Assembly (NCBI GenBank): GCA_023387695.1
Contig: JAEWHT010000385.1
Location: 1 to 15,205 of the forward strand
Source of the DNA: Pseudomonadota bacterium
GTDB lineage: Bacteria; Pseudomonadota; Alphaproteobacteria; Rhizobiales; Xanthobacteraceae
Direction: 5' to 3'
DNA length: 15,205 bases
Position 1 is the stretch's first letter, and each line of letters begins with the position of its first letter. The translations under genes were made by a program, and so were the position numbers. Positions 13,911 to 15,205 of the stretch are shown piece after piece. Under the pieces are notes generated by a model. That model ran no database searches, was not told the origin of the DNA, and saw only the letters and a list, made by a program, of their open reading frames with translations.

Positions 13911-14870
13911 TCACTTCCCCCGTGCCGCCGTCGGCGTCAGGCCGAACCGGCGCCGGAAGCAGCGGTTGAAGTAGGAGAGATCATTGAAGCCGCAGGCAAA
14001 GGCGATGTCGCTGATGCGACCTGCGCGACGGACGAGCAGATCGGCTGCCTTGCGCAGGCGCAGCTCGGTCAGGCGGGTGGTGAAGCTGGCACCGGCCTCG
14101 AAGAGGAGCTCGTTGACATAGCGCTCGGAGAGGCCGGCGGCGGACGCGAGCTTCTGCGCGGAAAAATCCGGCTCGTGGAAGCGCACATCGAGGATCGCTA
14201 GCACGGCCTTCAGCCGCACCGCGCGCAAGCCCCGGCGCCGTGCCGCAGTAGCGACGTCGCTGCGCGCGCCGAGGCCGATCGCGGCGAGATCGATCAAATG
14301 AGATGCGATCGCCATGCCGGCCTCGTCGGCGGCAGTGGGATGACGCAGCAGCAGGTCGCTGTAGTCCATCGCCAGCGACAACGCGCCACCGGGCTCGAGC
14401 TCGCAGCCGACGAGATCGTCTACGTCACTCACCATCGCGCGCAGCGCCTCGACCGGCAGATGCACGTTGGTGAAGCGTTTCTGGCTGGCGCCGTCAGCGG
14501 CGAAGAACGGCTCGTCGAGCTTGAGCAGCACCATCGATCCCGGCCGCATGGTGAATTCGCGACCGCGATGGACCACCTGCGACGAACGATCGCCGGTATT
14601 GCGCGCGAGGCAAAACCGATCGTCGCCGGTCTCGACCACCTGGCGTTTTTCCCGCCGCACCGTGACGAAGCTGCCGTCGCAGCGGCCGAGCATGGTCGTG
14701 CCGATATGGATCGAGTTCATGGTGGCGCGAAACGGTACGTCGGAGGCCGGATCGAGCTCGCCGGTGTTGGAAAAATGCTCGAACAGCTCGGCGAAACGGA
14801 TGAAGCGCTGCCGGTCGGACAGGTCCTGCGGCAGCATCTCGGTCGACAGCGACTTCCTGATGACGGACAT
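13911..14870 (-). CDS. AraC-family transcriptional regulator
   Basis: A 319-residue regulator. The N-terminal two-thirds resembles the AraC-binding-like sensor domain found in XylS/FeaR-type proteins, with the pattern TVRREKRQVVETGDDRFCL and GREFTMRPGSMVLL. The C-terminal AraC DNA-binding domain (about 228-319) has a first helix-turn-helix at FSAQKLASAAGLSERYVNEL (about 236-255) and a second within ISDIAFACGFNDLSYFNRCF (286-305), then the conserved RRRFGLTP. Proteins of this layout usually activate an adjacent catabolic gene in response to an aromatic or amine substrate. The gene diverges from the one starting at 15175, which is the natural target. The start is ATG 14870, without a clear ribosome binding site; Met12 (MLPQDLSD) is an alternative. 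A short tandem repeat lies directly upstream of the ATG. Confidence 0.92.
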   Translation of the reverse strand: MSVIRKSLSTEMLPQDLSDRQRFIRFAELFEHFSNTGELDPASDVPFRATMNSIHIGTTMLGRCDGSFVTVRREKRQVVETGDDRFCLARNTGDRSSQVVHRGREFTMRPGSMVLLKLDEPFFAADGASQKRFTNVHLPVEALRAMVSDVDDLVGCELEPGGALSLAMDYSDLLLRHPTAADEAGMAIASHLIDLAAIGLGARSDVATAARRRGLRAVRLKAVLAILDVRFHEPDFSAQKLASAAGLSERYVNELLFEAGASFTTRLTELRLRKAADLLVRRAGRISDIAFACGFNDLSYFNRCFRRRFGLTPTAARGK

Positions 14871-14871
14871 C

Positions 14872-14900
14872 GAGAACGGGCTTTTCGAGAATGGCTTTTC
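14872..14900. repeat. Short imperfect tandem repeat upstream of the araC-type gene
   Basis: GAGAACGGGCTTTTC (14872-14886) is followed directly by GAGAATGGCTTTTC (14887-14900), two copies differing by one substitution and one deleted base. They lie immediately 5' of the regulator's start, where its ribosome binding site should be. They could be a regulator site or a simple duplication. Confidence 0.5.
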
Positions 14901-15016
14901 TAAGTTTCTTCAAAAAAAGACGCAGGTTCGACCAAGCTTCACGGGGCTGGACGTGAACGCCCGCTGAAATCCGGCGCCGCAAGCTATCAGCACGCTGGCG
15001 TGAATCAAGGTGCGCC

Positions 15017-15059
15017 GGTCAGTCCAAGCCGCGAGGATCCCAGCGCTGGACAGTCCAAG
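15017..15059 (+). promoter_or_regulatory. Candidate AraC-type activator site: two direct repeats 31 bp apart
   Basis: GGTCAGTCCAAG (15017-15028) and GGACAGTCCAAG (15048-15059) share 11 of 12 bases in the same orientation. Their 31-base period is about three helical turns, placing both on one DNA face. The proximal copy ends 21 bases before a possible -10, TATTCA (15081-15086), so it would abut or overlap the -35 position, as for class II AraC/XylS activators. The regulator is encoded divergently next door. Function is inferred from position and pattern. Confidence 0.5.
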
Positions 15060-15174
15060 ACGACCCTGACGCCCCCATCCTATTCAATCAATGGATGCGA
15101 CGGCCCGCCACACGCGAATCGCGTCCGGGCAAACGGGCGGCCCCAGCCTGACGCCCGCTGGAGGAGACAACGAC

Positions 15175-15205
15175 ATGCGAACCTCTCTACCCCGCAGCCT
15201 CATGC
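15175..15205 (+). CDS. Start of a gene running off the right edge
   Basis: ATG 15175 follows a near-perfect ribosome binding site GGAGGAGA (15160-15167) at 7 bases spacing. Only the first ten codons (MRTSLPRSLM) are in the window, far too few to name the product. The basic residues and the hydroxylated, hydrophobic character would allow the start of a signal peptide, but that is a guess. Its position opposite an AraC-family gene makes it the probable regulated target. Confidence 0.65.
   Translation, partial: MRTSLPRSLM

Larger units (their letters stand above)
14871..15174. other. Divergent intergenic region (304 bp)
   Basis: It separates the AraC-family gene from the partial gene at 15175. 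It contains the short tandem repeat at 14872, an A-rich patch (14911-14920), the paired 12-mers at 15017-15059, and a possible -10 TATTCA at 15081-15086. I see no RNA gene or small coding sequence in it. Confidence 0.6.

Overview
The window looks like chromosomal DNA from a Bradyrhizobium-type alphaproteobacterium. It is GC-rich, with strong G/C third-position bias, multiplied branched-chain amino-acid type (HAAT) ABC transporters, and the intergenic palindromic repeats typical of that group. The genus is an inference from gene style and repeat style, not from a database search.

Layout. (1) 1-6399, plus strand: the 3' end of a HAAT operon, made of a truncated livF, then livH and livM, followed by three tandem paralogous periplasmic substrate-binding protein (SBP) genes. 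Each SBP gene has its own rho-independent terminator. (2) 6561-7844: a glycerate 2-kinase of the TtuD/GckA (MOFRL) type. (3) 7865-7951: a large intergenic palindromic repeat. (4) 7970-12214: a minus-strand MarR-family regulator that diverges from a second HAAT operon. That operon holds an enlarged livH, a fused livM-livG and a livF, but no SBP gene. The divergent intergenic region carries a perfect 10-bp inverted repeat that is a good operator candidate. (5) 12211-12750: a DsbB-like membrane oxidoreductase, convergent with livF and overlapping its stop codon. (6) 12839-13080: a tRNA-Leu(CAA) with a strong promoter, abutted by a structured repeat. (7) 13098-13900: a DUF6314-like protein divergent from a small uncharacterised ORF. 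(8) 13911-15205: an AraC-family regulator divergent from a gene that starts 31 bases before the window ends. A pair of near-identical 12-mers 31 bp apart lies between them.

How the genes work together. The first transporter has its membrane and ATPase parts in the usual order (livG presumably lies upstream of the window) and can probably draw on three alternative binding proteins. The second has a complete membrane and ATPase core but must take its SBP from elsewhere. Its MarR neighbour suggests that it responds to a small aromatic or acidic ligand. The glycerate kinase, dsbB, tRNA and DUF6314 genes look like ordinary chromosomal neighbours.

I found no CRISPR array, phage, transposase or clearly new multi-gene system. 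The points most worth following are the SBP triplication, the SBP-less second transporter with its extended LivH, and the two candidate operators.
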